From contig CAUJNA010001746.1 of NCBI GenBank assembly GCA_963377175.1, forward strand, positions 169,255 through 233,254: a DNA stretch of 64,000 nt, in the 5' to 3' direction. The stretch is from Effrenium voratum. Lineage: Eukaryota; Sar; Dinophyceae; Suessiales; Symbiodiniaceae. The notes beneath the pieces were generated by a model, which saw only the letters and a list, made by a program, of their open reading frames with translations, ran no database searches and was not told the DNA's origin. Made by a program: the position numbers and the translations under genes. Positions 10,760-21,192 of this stretch are shown here, piece after piece. Position 1 is the first letter of the stretch, and every line of letters starts with the position of its first letter.

Positions 10760-12480
10760 AGTAGGCACAATTCCCATTTTCGTGGGCAAGCAATCGCGGT
10801 GACTAAACCAAAATCCGGGAGCTCTTACCCAACTGCAATCTGCAATGGACCTTTGAGAGGGATGTCTTAGGGTGTCTCTGCCACGAGGGTCCTTCCATTT
10901 TAGAATGGTCGCGACTTCCTTGAAATTGTCAGGTGGACATGGTCTTTGGGTTTGCCAGCACCCCACCCCATCATCATCATCATCATCATCATTTCCTCCT
11001 CTCCGATAGGCGACGATGCCTGTGGCCTCTCAGAGCCTGCAAAGCTACGGGTCACCTAGGCCGCGAATGGGATGGGACCATTTTGTGCCGAGGCATCAAG
11101 AAACGGATGGACAGTGTTCGCCTCCTTGCCCCAACCAAACTTGACAGTTGGGTGCACATATGGGGGTTTCTCAAAGGGGTGGACCGCCTTGCAACCGATT
11201 TTAGGGGACCAAGATTTTGAGAACCCCCCTACTAGAACTATGGTCAAGCTGTTGACATGAAATGAACCTTGTCAAGCGACTTTTCAAATGGGCGAATCCC
11301 CGCAAAAAAGATGATGGTTTCTAAAGAGCAGGATGGGTGAAGAGAACGAGGAATTGACCCTTAGAATAGTCGCTTGCCAAGATACTTCTGCGTGCGACGT
11401 GTGAGAAGGCCGCAAGCTTCTCTTGCCGACCAAGCCATTTTGCCGTGAGGAGTGGGAGCTTGGGGTTTACTTTGGCAGATGAATGGCTGTGGGTCAAAAC
11501 CAATGGGATCCCATTTTGGGGTAGGTGCACCACCCATTTTTGTCTATTTTAGTGGGGATTGGGATGTTCACTGCGGGGTACGATTTGGATTTTGAGCCAT
11601 GACCAAATGATCACCCTCCCACGAGCATGAAAGTGTTCTTCTTGGAATGGGAGCCTCCTTTTTTTGTTGGTGGGAGGGTAGCTAACCTAGAGAATCAGGG
11701 CTCATAGCAGAGGTTCTTGTATCTGTTTATACATGTAGCCTTGGACCTACAGCGACAGCATGTGCCAGCCGTTGAGTTGCAAAAATGACCCGTTTACTTG
11801 CGGCAGGGGATGCTTATCCGCCTCTGAGATTGCGGACAAATGTAAAGGCTTCTAAGGGTGTCTTGTTTTGGGCGGGCCCCTTTTTCTTGGTTTTGAAAAG
11901 ATACCAAAAGGATACCAACCAGCTTTGAGGTTTCCCTATTTTGAGACAAACCGACACAAGGAGTGTGGACCGGGGCACGTTTGGTTGGCCAAAGCCAGCA
12001 GCACACCCCGCCAGGCTGACCATCGTGAGACATCGAGTCGCTGACAGGTATCTAGACACCCAGTGTGTTGCTTTGTCTTCTTCCTTCATTGGGGATCGAA
12101 CTGGGCCCACCCTGACTGCATTTCTTTCTTGGCACTTGTTGGAGGGGGGTCGTTCCCTTTAAATTCAACCACCACAAAGAGGTCCGATTCTTTTGGCCCA
12201 TGGAACTCCACTTGTCTGGGGGTAGCTGGCAAGGAATGCGCTCGGACTGGAATCGATGGGGACACGCCAAAATCGCGGGTGCCGAAAACCGGTGCGGATC
12301 TCCGACGCCACGGTCGACCCATAGGTGTCCCTTTTCGGTTAGTTTGGATAGAAATAGATGGGTTCCACTGGTTCAGATGGGCTTGATTCCACTTTGCAGG
12401 GCCGTTGATTTTGCCAAAATGACACTTATGTGTAGATCCACCTGGGCTCAAAACTAAACTTTAAGCCTTACTCCAGATGG
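10760..12480. other. No defined gene; weak coding signal
   Basis: Contains (CAT)8 at 10969-10992. A + frame near 11040-11170 (GREWDGTILCRGIKKRMDSV) has protein-like composition and might be an exon. The rest is stop-rich in all frames. Confidence 0.35.
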
Positions 12481-12681
12481 TCATGTTTCCCTGTGGTGTC
12501 CAACGGATTACGCATGTTGATCCCGTTTTGTACAAGCACCAAGCAGTTCCAGTGCTTCAGGGCGCTTCCAGCTAAGCGTATTTGGCGTCCAACTCTGTTG
12601 GGTGTTTGGGTCGATGTTGAAAGTGGACACTGCAGACTGTTGACAAAGTTCCGTGTCAGAGTGGGCCAGAGGGCATATAAA

Positions 12682-13001
12682 GAATCCTAACTGAGATCTC
12701 GCAAATATGCCTGTCAAAGCACATTCCCGAAAATGTTCCCGTGGATTCCGAAACCTATTTCCAGCAAGAACCATGCCTCCTTTTTCCCATGGTCACCGGA
12801 GACCTGTCAGGCATGACGGCTGTCAAGGGATCATACACTCACAAAGCAGAGCTCAAGGGGAAAGGCGAAGCGAGGTCCGAAGTCGCAATCCGTGCGGGTT
12901 GGCAAGTTCCCAACCAGGATATGTTGGAAGGATCAACGGCACAGCGGTTTCACGGCAATGCTGCAATGTGCGGGGTGCAATGTTTCTGGGTTGCCTTGTG
13001 A
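12682..13001 (+). CDS. Candidate ORF/exon, unknown
   Basis: A + frame open for 106 codons after a TAA at 12679, reading EISQICLSKHIPENVPVDSE and on to CGVQCFWVAL before TGA. Composition is protein-like throughout, but the minus strand from 12774 down to 12508 is also open, so strand is uncertain. Not recognised. Confidence 0.3.
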
Positions 13002-13913
13002 GCCTGCAGCTAGAGCCAAGTAGCTGCCTTCCGCGATGTCAAAGAAGGAAGCGGCTCAGGCCCGCCCGAGCGCCTTTTTTTTGTTTTTCTCCGGGGAAGG
13101 GGCGGAGAAATAAAAAGAGGGATTCCACACATGAAGGTCCTGCTCCAACATCCAATCACCTGGTGAATTTAATGTGTGCATAACTGACAGGCTAAACGAC
13201 GGGTCCTCCAAAGAGGCTGGTCGAAATGCCGATGCGCGACGTGAGCATGCTTCCGAATGCTGCTCCAAGTGCCTTCCTGGGCTGACTATTGGCAATGGTT
13301 GACCGCTGCATTTGCCTCGCTCGTCTGTAGTGTATCCCGGCGCCTTTGGGAACGGGTTGGTTTGAGACTGCCTGAAAAGAAATGAGCGGCCAAAACCGAT
13401 TCCCACAAGGGCCATTTCAACAAGTGGCTCTACCGGGTTTAGTTGGGGTTTTGTACTGAAGCCCATGTAAACCTTGATAACCTTCATCTTGGCAGAACCA
13501 AAAGTCCATGGGTGAAAGCGGGCGCTCAACCGGCAGAGTCTAGGGTTCTTGGCAAACTTCCCATTGGAATGGGGTGTTTTTCACTGTCCTTTGGGGGTTC
13601 GGAATCCTGGGACTCCAAAACTGGCGGACGTCATTGGGGCCATGGCTCGGAGAATGGATGCAGACCTGGTGGTACCGAATCCCTAGTTTCAAATCCCTCC
13701 TCCCCTCCAATGAAGAAATATTGTTGTTTTGTTCTGTTTCTTCCCTACTTTTCTGAGTAATGCATGTTCTCATTCCAATGAACATCAAACATATCAAGCA
13801 TGTGTTTTTCAGGGTAGCCTTTTGCTCGCGAAATCAGCACAGACGGAAGCCAAGCATTTGGAGTCCCATGTGACCCGAGACCCATTTTGTGGAAAGGGAA
13901 TTGGATCCACTTT

Positions 13914-14011
13914 CTCATTTTCCCAGATTCTGGGCTTTATACTTTTTGGGGTTGGACCATCGTGGTAAACGTCCTTGACCTTTTTGTTGGCCAATCCACT
14001 CAGGAAGTGAG
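13914..14011. mobile_element. ~98 bp inverted-repeat element, family TIR-1
   Basis: 3' end CTCAGGAAGTGAG is identical to the 9.5 kb copy. The 5' end (CTCATTTTCCCAG) is diverged. The interior has TTGGACCATCGTGGTAAAC and TTGTTGGCCAATCCA, shared with other copies. Confidence 0.5.
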
Positions 14012-14621
14012 ATAAAGAGAGAACCGCCTCAAGAATGCTAGGACATGAATGCTGGTGGAAAACAACAAGTCTAGACTTCTTTTGATCCGTCCACTCAAGC
14101 AAGCGCATGGTTGCAAGCGCGCCACTTTTCTTCGGAGGCATCGGTGCGCAGCCGTGCTGCCTCTCCTGGCGCAACAGGCTGACCGGCTTCAAGTTGGAAC
14201 GAACCGGGACAGCTGCGACCGGATGAATCCACCCGGTGCCAGCTGCCACCATGACCTCAGTGGATCCCGGTTCAGACTTTCGAATTGGAGCATTTCTCTT
14301 TAACACCAAGCCCAATAGATCCCAGGTACAACTACTCCCCGTTCAGTTGGCAAGGTGTCTTCTTCCTTTTTAAGGGTCCAACCACTTCGATTTGTTTTGG
14401 GCCAGTCGACTAAGCAGACTGTGTAGGTAGCGAGCAATTTTGCAGCTGGCTTTTCAAAGGGGGGTGCCTTGGTTACCTGCTATGGTGGTAAATAGAATCA
14501 CCGGGTTTCTCACGATCAACAACCCAATCCTATAGGGGCGATTTTAACAACAGGGGCTGACCGGGTTGCGGGTCCAATTCCTCTTGGTGGGGGCCCTGAC
14601 AACCACGAGATAGAACCATCA

Positions 14622-14819
14622 ATGGGTTCCCTGAGCACACATCAATGGGCGATTGGGACCTTGGGCTTCAGTTTTGAACGCTGCCTAGGGCTTCCCACTG
14701 GTTTGGTTTTGGACTCTTTTCTTTTAGAACGGCTCGAGCCAGGCGCCAAAGCCGCCAAAGCCAAGGCGGGTCCTGCCGAAGGCGGGAATGCACAGACCAT
14801 GGGGAGGAGAACCATTTGA
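14622..14819 (+). CDS. Candidate exon, Lys/Ala-rich end
   Basis: ATG-initiated frame of 65 codons whose last third (RLEPGAKAAKAKAGPAEGGN) is GC-rich and protein-like. It ends at TGA 14817, 20 bases before a TIR-1 element. Unknown function. Confidence 0.35.
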   Translation: MGSLSTHQWAIGTLGFSFERCLGLPTGLVLDSFLLERLEPGAKAAKAKAGPAEGGNAQTMGRRTI

Positions 14820-14839
14820 CTACTGAACAATTTGCTGAC

Positions 14840-14936
14840 CTCAATTCCTGAGTTCATGGACTTTATATGTGGGCTTGGGCCATTTTAGTGGCAAACATAA
14901 AGTTTTCTCACTTTGTTTGGCCACTCAGGAAGTGAT
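14840..14936. mobile_element. ~97 bp inverted-repeat element, family TIR-1
   Basis: 5' end CTCAATTCCTGAG, 3' end CTCAGGAAGTGA, interior TTGGGCCATTTTAGTGGCAA. Shares its whole organisation with the 9430 and 13914 copies. Confidence 0.55.
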
Positions 14937-15422
14937 TGACTGGTTGGCTGGAAGCCAAGGCAAATAGTTGAGATTCTTGCTGGTACGCAAATGGAAGTGC
15001 AATCAGGGTTCGTCCATGAGCTTAAGGATCACCTCGTCGTGCCCAGAAAGGATTCCGGCAGTGAGGCGTTGATAAGAGTAACAAAGCAGTGAACGGGAGG
15101 AACGACTTGGCCAGCGTTGGATGGCGCGTGTCAGGTCAAAAGGGTATACCGTTGAGACTCGGTACTTGGAAACGTGGCACTATCCAGAATCATTTGTGTA
15201 GCATTTCCAAATATAGTCGGCCGGCTAAAAAGGGCGGTGTCCCGACAAGGGTGATGCATGGGAAAGCCATTGGTATACCACTTTTGAGGATTGGCTGCAA
15301 AATAGTTTGGCTGAAATGGGAGTTTCTCAAAATGGACCCCTTTTGGCTGGTATTTACATGGACAAAAAAAACAAACCATTTTGAGGGGCGCCCCTGTCTT
15401 GAGAAGCAACCAATACGTCTAG

Positions 15423-15740
15423 CTAGGAACATGGATGAACGGATAGCCAGGCGCAAAGCTTGGGCCATAGTTCCAGGTGCCGGGCGAATAGAAGGTGCTT
15501 GTATGAGTCAACATTTAGGGACTTAGTGGCAGTGGACACATCCGCCTTTTTGTAGTACGAATCCACACGAGCAAGAGCTGGCAGTTCATGATGTTTTGCT
15601 TTGCCCCCATTTTTCCGTGAGGAACTCCTTACCAGCAGCTCCTTGAGCCATCGCGCTCCGACCAAGGATGGCGTCTCATTATTGCCCGCCAAAATGAACG
15701 ATTTCGATCCCAGGTCAGAAGTTTGACACACTACCCACAT
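15423..15740 (-). CDS. Weak candidate exon on minus strand
   Basis: The minus frame is open for 105 codons, with a protein-like part corresponding to about 15540-15700 (LVGARWLKELLVRSSSRKNG). A competing + strand frame (NMDERIARRKAWAIVPGAG, ending TAG near 15524) overlaps its end. Neither is recognised. Confidence 0.25.
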   Translation of the reverse strand: MWVVCQTSDLGSKSFILAGNNETPSLVGARWLKELLVRSSSRKNGGKAKHHELPALARVDSYYKKADVSTATKSLNVDSYKHLLFARHLELWPKLCAWLSVHPCS

Positions 15741-16036
15741 AAGTTCCGTTTTCAGGGTTGGTTTGAAGGGGAACCAAAAGGAAACCAGCCACTTGAAGGG
15801 CGTCCCTTTAGTTTGACAGAACTAGAAATCAAGTCGGCCCAGCCTGCTGCTCGTTGCCATGAAAAGGGTTTGCCCTATTTGGAGACACAGATTCGGGCTT
15901 GTTTGCTTAAAAATAGGCTTGGGAACCCCAAAATGAGTGGGGTGTCCCTAACTGGTTTCCCAAGACTACCCAAAACCCAGAAAAACTAGAAAAGTGAGAA
16001 AAGCAAAGCCGGTTAACGGTTAGGCAGACGAAATTA

Positions 16037-16081
16037 TTTTGGGAAACCGGTACCCCAAAGTCAAAACCGGTTTCCCCAAAA
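16037..16081. repeat. Inverted repeat (hairpin/cruciform)
   Basis: Left arm TTTTGGGAAACCGGT (16037-16051), right arm ACCGGTTTCCCCAAAA (16066-16081), 14-base loop. The arms pair completely apart from one bulged G. It lies just upstream of an exon candidate and the GGGT array. Confidence 0.8.
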
Positions 16082-16091
16082 CGGAAAACCG

Positions 16092-16200
16092 CGAGACCCG
16101 ACGCTCGCTCCTTCAGGCAAGCCTGCAACTCCGGCTGCCAAATCCGAGCTTGAGATCCTGGAAGGCCTGCTGACAATGTGGGCCGTGTCTCTGTTGTGTA
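16092..16200 (+). CDS. Candidate exon
   Basis: The + frame reads RDPTLAPSGKPATPAAKSEL, then EILEGLLTMWAVSLL, directly before the GGGT array. Composition is clearly protein-like. The true 3' boundary must lie before about 16215, where the repeat begins. Unknown function. Confidence 0.45.
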
Positions 16201-16211
16201 GTGGGTGTTCT

Positions 16212-16693
16212 TGTTGTGTGTGTGTGTGGGTGGGTGTGTGGGTGCGGTGGGTGGGTGGGTGGGTGGGTGGGTGGTGGGTGGGTGGGTGGGTGGGTGGGTG
16301 GGTGGGTGGGTGGGTGGGTGGGTGGGTGGGTGGGTGGGTGGGTGGGTGGGTGGGTGGGTGGGTGGGTGGGTGGGTGGGTGGGTGGGGGTGGGTGGGTGGG
16401 TGGGTGGGTGGGTGGGTGGGTGGGTGGGTGGGTGGGTGGGTGGTGGGTGGGTGGGTGGGTGGGTGGGTGGGTGGGTGGGTGGGTGGGTGGGTGGGTGGGT
16501 GGGTGGGTGGGTGGGTGGGTGGGTGGGTGGGTGGGTGGGTGGGTGGGTGGGTGGGTGGGTGGGTGGGTGGGTGGGTGGGTGGGTGGGTGGGTGGGTGGGT
16601 GGGTGGGTGGGTGGGTGGGTGGGTGGGTGGGTGGGTGGGTGGGTGGGTGGGTGGGTGGGTGGGTGGGTGGGTGGGTGGGTGGGTGGGTGGGTG
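16212..16693 (+). repeat. (GGGT)n array, about 480 bp
   Basis: Over one hundred GGGT units on the + strand, with only three visible phase breaks (about 16272, 16384 and 16440). Followed by a short (AT)n at 16717-16728. Frames reading W-V-G-G (+) or T-H-P-P (-) are artefacts. Confidence 0.97.
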
Positions 16694-16699
16694 TTGTAA

Positions 16700-17880
16700 T
16701 TATGTGGTGTGTGTATATATATATATATGTGTTGCGTGCGCTCTGTATTATGTGTGTGTTCATGAACACCCTCCAATCTCAGAGTTGGAACCTCGCTGAG
16801 TGGTCGGGCATCCAAATGGTTGGTAGCAGCATCCTTCCTCCTTGGAGCCAGCTCCCAGGGACATCCGTTGAATTTTGATGCTTGGAACACCCTCCCAAAT
16901 GGTGGGGCCTGAATTTGTCACAATGATGTCAGGGCCCAATCAAAAAATATGCATGCCAATGTAGGGCCAAAGAAATGAACCTAAGTAGACCTGGGTGACC
17001 AATCTATCACAGACCATTTCACATGATTTTGACCTACTTGGACATATGTCAATGCAGATGATTCAGTTTGACCTGTGGGTCCACCTAAGGAATCACATCT
17101 GGACATCCCATCGAATTCCTCGTGTGTTTTCCTCATAGGCTTACTCGCTGCAAATTCAGACAACTATAAAAACGATACTCCTCCAAGAGTGGCTTTTTCG
17201 GGTTCCATGACTAGCGAAACCTGAACCCTACACCTAAACCCGCCTGAAGCCTGACGCCTGAACCAGAATCCTGAGCTTAGTCCCTACTCCCAAACCCTTC
17301 TAAACCAAAAGCCTAAACCTAGACCCTAAATTTGAACCCCGGCTTGCTCCCTACGCCCCTGCCCTAGCTCTCAAGAGGTCGGAGGCAACCACGCGTCAAG
17401 TATGGCTAAACGAACTCTGCTTCTTGAGTACTGAAAGGGGCCATGCCACACTTGAACCAGGACCACGCAGGAGTAGGGGGTGACGGCAAACCCACGGTCT
17501 CACTATTAGGGGCGTGCCACCCACAAAAGTGATCCGGATTCCCGCCAAACGGGGTCACCCCGCTAATCAGTCAGGGGTTCTGCTTAGTCCGGGTTCCCAG
17601 AATTTGCCTCACTGAGTTGGCCTGGCCCGGAATGAGCTGGAAGGGGGTCGATTCCCAGTTTTTGAGGGGGGAACACCCTCGCAAATCCCTACCAAATTCG
17701 TCCACCAAAGGGCCCCCAAAAGTCACACCCATCCAGCCGGAGCCGGACGAATCCCCGAAAGTACCCCCAAATCTCCACCAAGATAGCCCCAATTTTTTCC
17801 AAAAGCACCAACATACCCCAAGAAACATCCGCCAAACACCTCCCCAGGGCAAAAACCGACACCGGCGGCAAAAACCGCCG
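16700..17880. other. Non-coding with telomere-like degenerate repeat
   Basis: At 17215-17345, repeated CCTRAACCC-type words (CCTGAACCCTACACCTAAAC and similar) form a degenerate ~7-10 bp repeat related to the CCCTAAA plant-type telomere unit reported for dinoflagellates. The rest shows no gene. A minus frame at 16981-17163 is open but unsupported. Confidence 0.5.
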
Positions 17881-17887
17881 TGAACGC

Positions 17888-18019
17888 CTTCCGCGAGGCC
17901 TGCCGCCGCAGCTGGGCGCCTTGGCCCTGGGCTCCTTGGGCCTGGCCCGGGCCTGGGCCGTCGGCGGCTCCGGCGCCATCAGCTCAGCGCTGAGCCTGGC
18001 GCGGAACCTCAGCCTATGA
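17888..18019 (+). CDS. Candidate terminal exon, hydrophobic
   Basis: GC-rich frame LPPQLGALALGSLGLARAWA, then VGGSGAISSALSLARNLSL and TGA at 18017. An alternative + frame (TAVNAFREACRRSW) is also open at its 5' end, so a frame change or different exon structure is possible. Followed by G-rich low-complexity DNA. Confidence 0.4.
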   Translation, partial: LPRGLPPQLGALALGSLGLARAWAVGGSGAISSALSLARNLSL

Positions 18020-19250
18020 AACTTCATGGGAGGTGACGGGGGGGGGGAGGGAGGGAGGGGGGGCGGGCCCAAAATAAGCCTCAACAAGCCTCAAGGTGGT
18101 CGTTGAGGGCTCAAATAAGGGCTCCCCCCCCCTCCCGTCCCTCCCCCCCAGCCCCCGTGAGTAGGTATGAATTTTAATGAGGGGGTTTGTGGGGTGGGGA
18201 TCTATGTCCACCAACCATTTGGGAGGGGCTTCCCCTTTAAAATTCATAGCTATATGGGTCTGTCCTCGTTTGAGGGGTCCCCGTATGGGTGTGTCTCGCA
18301 AGATGGTGTTTTTGTCTTGCTTTGTCTCAAAGAAGCCAAAAAGGGCGATTTCCCCCAATTGTGACACACCCCCAATATTTGTTTGATTTCCCCTTGGTCT
18401 TCAAGATTGGGCAAAAGGGGACGTAGCCTGTCCACTAGGCCATGGAACCTGAAGGCAGTGGGTTCTATGTTGGAGGGGTGTTTGTTTTATATCGCCATCT
18501 TTTGCCCTGGATGTCTCTATCGTTTTCCCTTAGCAAAAGGTTGACTATTTGAAGGGGGTCCAAGTCTGGCCCTCCAGAAGGCTTCGTATGAAGGCGATTT
18601 GGTCCGGCGAAAATGCCAAATGCCAGCACCCTCCAAGGATTGTCAATACCCAAAACGGCTGTTTTTCGAGGGCACCACAGAACAAATGGACAAGCCTTGG
18701 ATGATACGGGTGGTTTCCTTTTGGTTTCCCTAAAGTTCAGAAAGGCCGATCCGATCTTCTTGGGTCGACGCTGCTCAGCCCAGAGTCAGAGGCTTGTCTT
18801 TGGGTTCTCTTAAGCCAAAGACTGGTTGCTGTCCGGCATTTCGAAGGTTTCCTCAAGGTATGCCTGGGCTTCTCTTTTTCTGGTGTTTGATTTTTGGCTG
18901 TTCAAGGGCAATCCTTATGCCTCTTTTGCAACTTGGGTTAAAGGGACCCGTCACCAAAAAAAAGCCCTGGCATCGTCCCTGCACTGCAAATATCCCAAGA
19001 AACCTGGGTGACTCACTGATTCCATCATGTCCAAAGAGGGGCTGCATATGGGTGCGGTTCCTATTTCGGCACCCCCCCATGTTCTGTTTGCGGGATTCCA
19101 TGTTTTCCCGCGTAAGAACATTTGGGCTCTGGTTTGAAAGCGACTCACTCATGCTGGAGGAACCCAGTCTCATCCAAGTTTGAGTCTGCAAAGCCTATGA
19201 CTTTGTGTGAAGTTTCCTGGAAGGCCCGAAGGTGAGTTTGGGCACATGAG
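18020..19250. other. No gene recognised
   Basis: Poly-G/C-rich tracts (18038-18066, 18120-18155) and several dispersed GGTTTCC-type motif copies. I see no supported coding sequence. Confidence 0.4.
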
Positions 19251-19252
19251 CA

Positions 19253-19561
19253 TTGACAGACCCGCTTTTTTGTCAACGTCATTTGTGCAATCCCCATACT
19301 CCCCATATTATCGCCACAATAAAGTTACGCAAATGGCACATATTGGTCCGAGAGGGTACTCGCCTGCACATTGACGTGGAGAGGTGTTTGCGCTCCGTGT
19401 TGATTTGTTGGGGGAGCAACCTAGTTTATGCAGAGGTTAAAATGCGTCATGGCCAAAACACTTTTTTACGTGTGGTTGGTAGTCAACGTGTATTCCCAGG
19501 GATTTTAGACAACGATGGTCGGGATTTCGCGGCTCATCGGCCTGCTGTGAACATGCTCTGA
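19253..19561 (+). CDS. Weak candidate ORF
   Basis: A 102-codon + frame with protein-like composition (IIATIKLRKWHILVREGTRL; VYAEVKMRHGQNTFLRVVGS) ending at TGA 19559. Its first codon is not a confirmed start; exon or chance ORF. Not recognised. Confidence 0.3.
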   Translation: MTDPLFCQRHLCNPHTPHIIATIKLRKWHILVREGTRLHIDVERCLRSVLICWGSNLVYAEVKMRHGQNTFLRVVGSQRVFPGILDNDGRDFAAHRPAVNML

Positions 19562-20421
19562 CGCGCGCTCAACTTCTATTAAGGGAACCATGACCATGGC
19601 CTATGATTTTGGAAGTTCTGACCATGGCACAAGTGTCAAGTCGCCAGGCGGCCCTTCTCTTCTTGGCCATCTATAGCATGAAGGCAGGCTAAACCAACCA
19701 GTTGTATCAGGCGTTCACGCCCCGAGTTTGCATTCAGCGTTTTTCTTTTGACCTCTGCTTTGTTGACTTTTCCAAAACCTGTTGGAGATTTCAATCGTTT
19801 GCTGATTTATTGGCTTTAGCGACCAACACAGAAAGACAAAGTTTAAGACACCAAGAAAGCCTTTTCGACCCATGTCTACCGGCACACCTTTGTTCACCGC
19901 AGGAAAGCTCTCGGCTTTCGGGCATCTAATCTACATGCACCAGTGTGGTCAAGTTGTCCATTTTCCGGGTGAGTGGCATCCGACCTCGGGTCCGACTCGA
20001 TTTCCCTTTGAACGCAACCAACAAAAGAAAGGCGACCCTTCTTCCCCATGGCCACTGATCTTCTGAAAGAAACGGAGTTTGATCTTAGTGGTGTCGAACG
20101 GCTCTGAAGGGAGTCCCTTTGACAAATAAGGGCAGTCGAGGTTGCCAGGAGCCCTTGTTTCAAGGGTGTATGACTGTACGGCTGTATGCGGGAGTATGTT
20201 GCAGATTTGAGTTGTGCTTTGACATGCTTTGAGGCTTACGTCAAGCACTGCGCGGCCTAGATGGCCCTTTCTTACCAGCGCCTTATCCCAAACCATCAAA
20301 CCCGTCGACCCTTGTGCAGCGTGCGCTTGAAGTGCGAGAAACAAAGAACTTGGATGTGACGTCAAACACTGGTTGTTTTCCTGCAGCCGTTGCCACAGCT
20401 GTTGCCAGACACAGGTGTGCC

Positions 20422-21192
20422 ATGTCCGTGAAAGTCATTGTAGCGGACCTTGTTGGACGCTCGCTGCCACTTGAGCTTCCTACCACCGAAACTGTGAAAG
20501 CCATCAAGGAAGCAGTGGCTACATCATGGGGGCTGGATCCTTGCACCTTTCACCTGCTGATGGAAACCAAGCGCATGGATGAAGCGAGCAAACTTGAGAG
20601 TTTTCTCACGGAGAAGATGGAGGCGATTGAGGTGCAACTTCTCAAGTTCGACCCTCTCTTAGACCTCGGGCAGTTTGACATCGGCAATCACGAGGGCGTC
20701 GAGGTTTCTGGTGAGCATCAGGAAGTGTTGAAGAAGACCAAGGGTTACCCGGATTCCAACAATGTCTTCTTGCGCCGCGGGATTCAGGAGCCATGCTTCG
20801 TGGAGTTTGAAGTGTGCCGCAGTAGAGATGAGGTGTCCTTCGGTGTGACATATGACCGGAGCGTGGAGAAACTTTCAGCCGGATCAAACCTTTCCAGGGC
20901 AACCACTTGGATCTATTCTAAAAAGCAGGAATTGCCCGTCTTCTTGTTCGGTGGTTCACATGTGAATCCTCCGGGCAAGGTTGGTGTACAAGAGAAGGAC
21001 ATCATCGGGGTCTACGCAGACCCCGAGGCCCGCCTGGCGGAGTTCTACTGCAACGGGCATCTGGTCGGATGCACGTCGTCTCTCGGTGTTCCTTTGCCGC
21101 CGGCTGATGGTAGGCCTTTGTGGATGTATGCCATGGTGGACCAGGTACAAGATCATATCAGAATCGTGCGATTTGGCCCCGGCAAGCCATGA
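20422..21192 (+). CDS. Ubiquitin-like plus SPRY-like domain protein
   Basis: Intronless gene of 256 codons. The open frame extends upstream to 20314 without an ATG, so ATG 20422 (MSVKVIVADLVG) is the likely start. Residues about 2-72 resemble a ubiquitin-like fold (K-V-I-V-A-D-L..., T-V-K-A-I-K-E-A-V, L-D-E/S-L). Such modules in protists often act as adaptors. Residues about 121-254 resemble a SPRY domain: V-S-F-G-V, then D-I-I-G-V-Y-A-D at 193-200 and F-Y-C-N-G at 208-212, the usual SPRY core with a variant spacing. SPRY domains bind protein partners. No signal peptide or membrane segment is seen, so it is probably cytosolic or nuclear. The lack of introns suits an old retrogene, but I found no spliced-leader relic upstream. 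Domain calls are from motif appearance only. Confidence 0.8.
   Translation: MSVKVIVADLVGRSLPLELPTTETVKAIKEAVATSWGLDPCTFHLLMETKRMDEASKLESFLTEKMEAIEVQLLKFDPLLDLGQFDIGNHEGVEVSGEHQEVLKKTKGYPDSNNVFLRRGIQEPCFVEFEVCRSRDEVSFGVTYDRSVEKLSAGSNLSRATTWIYSKKQELPVFLFGGSHVNPPGKVGVQEKDIIGVYADPEARLAEFYCNGHLVGCTSSLGVPLPPADGRPLWMYAMVDQVQDHIRIVRFGPGKP

Noticed and set aside
16113..16890. Long open frames of Trp-Val-Gly-Gly or Thr-His-Pro-Pro repeats
   Set aside because: They arise because the GGGT array has no stop codons in several frames; no non-repetitive coding sequence supports them.
20164..20421. Spliced-leader relic upstream of the UBL-SPRY gene
   Set aside because: No match to the CCGTAGCCATTTTGGCTCAAG type sequence could be found here or upstream of the kinase.
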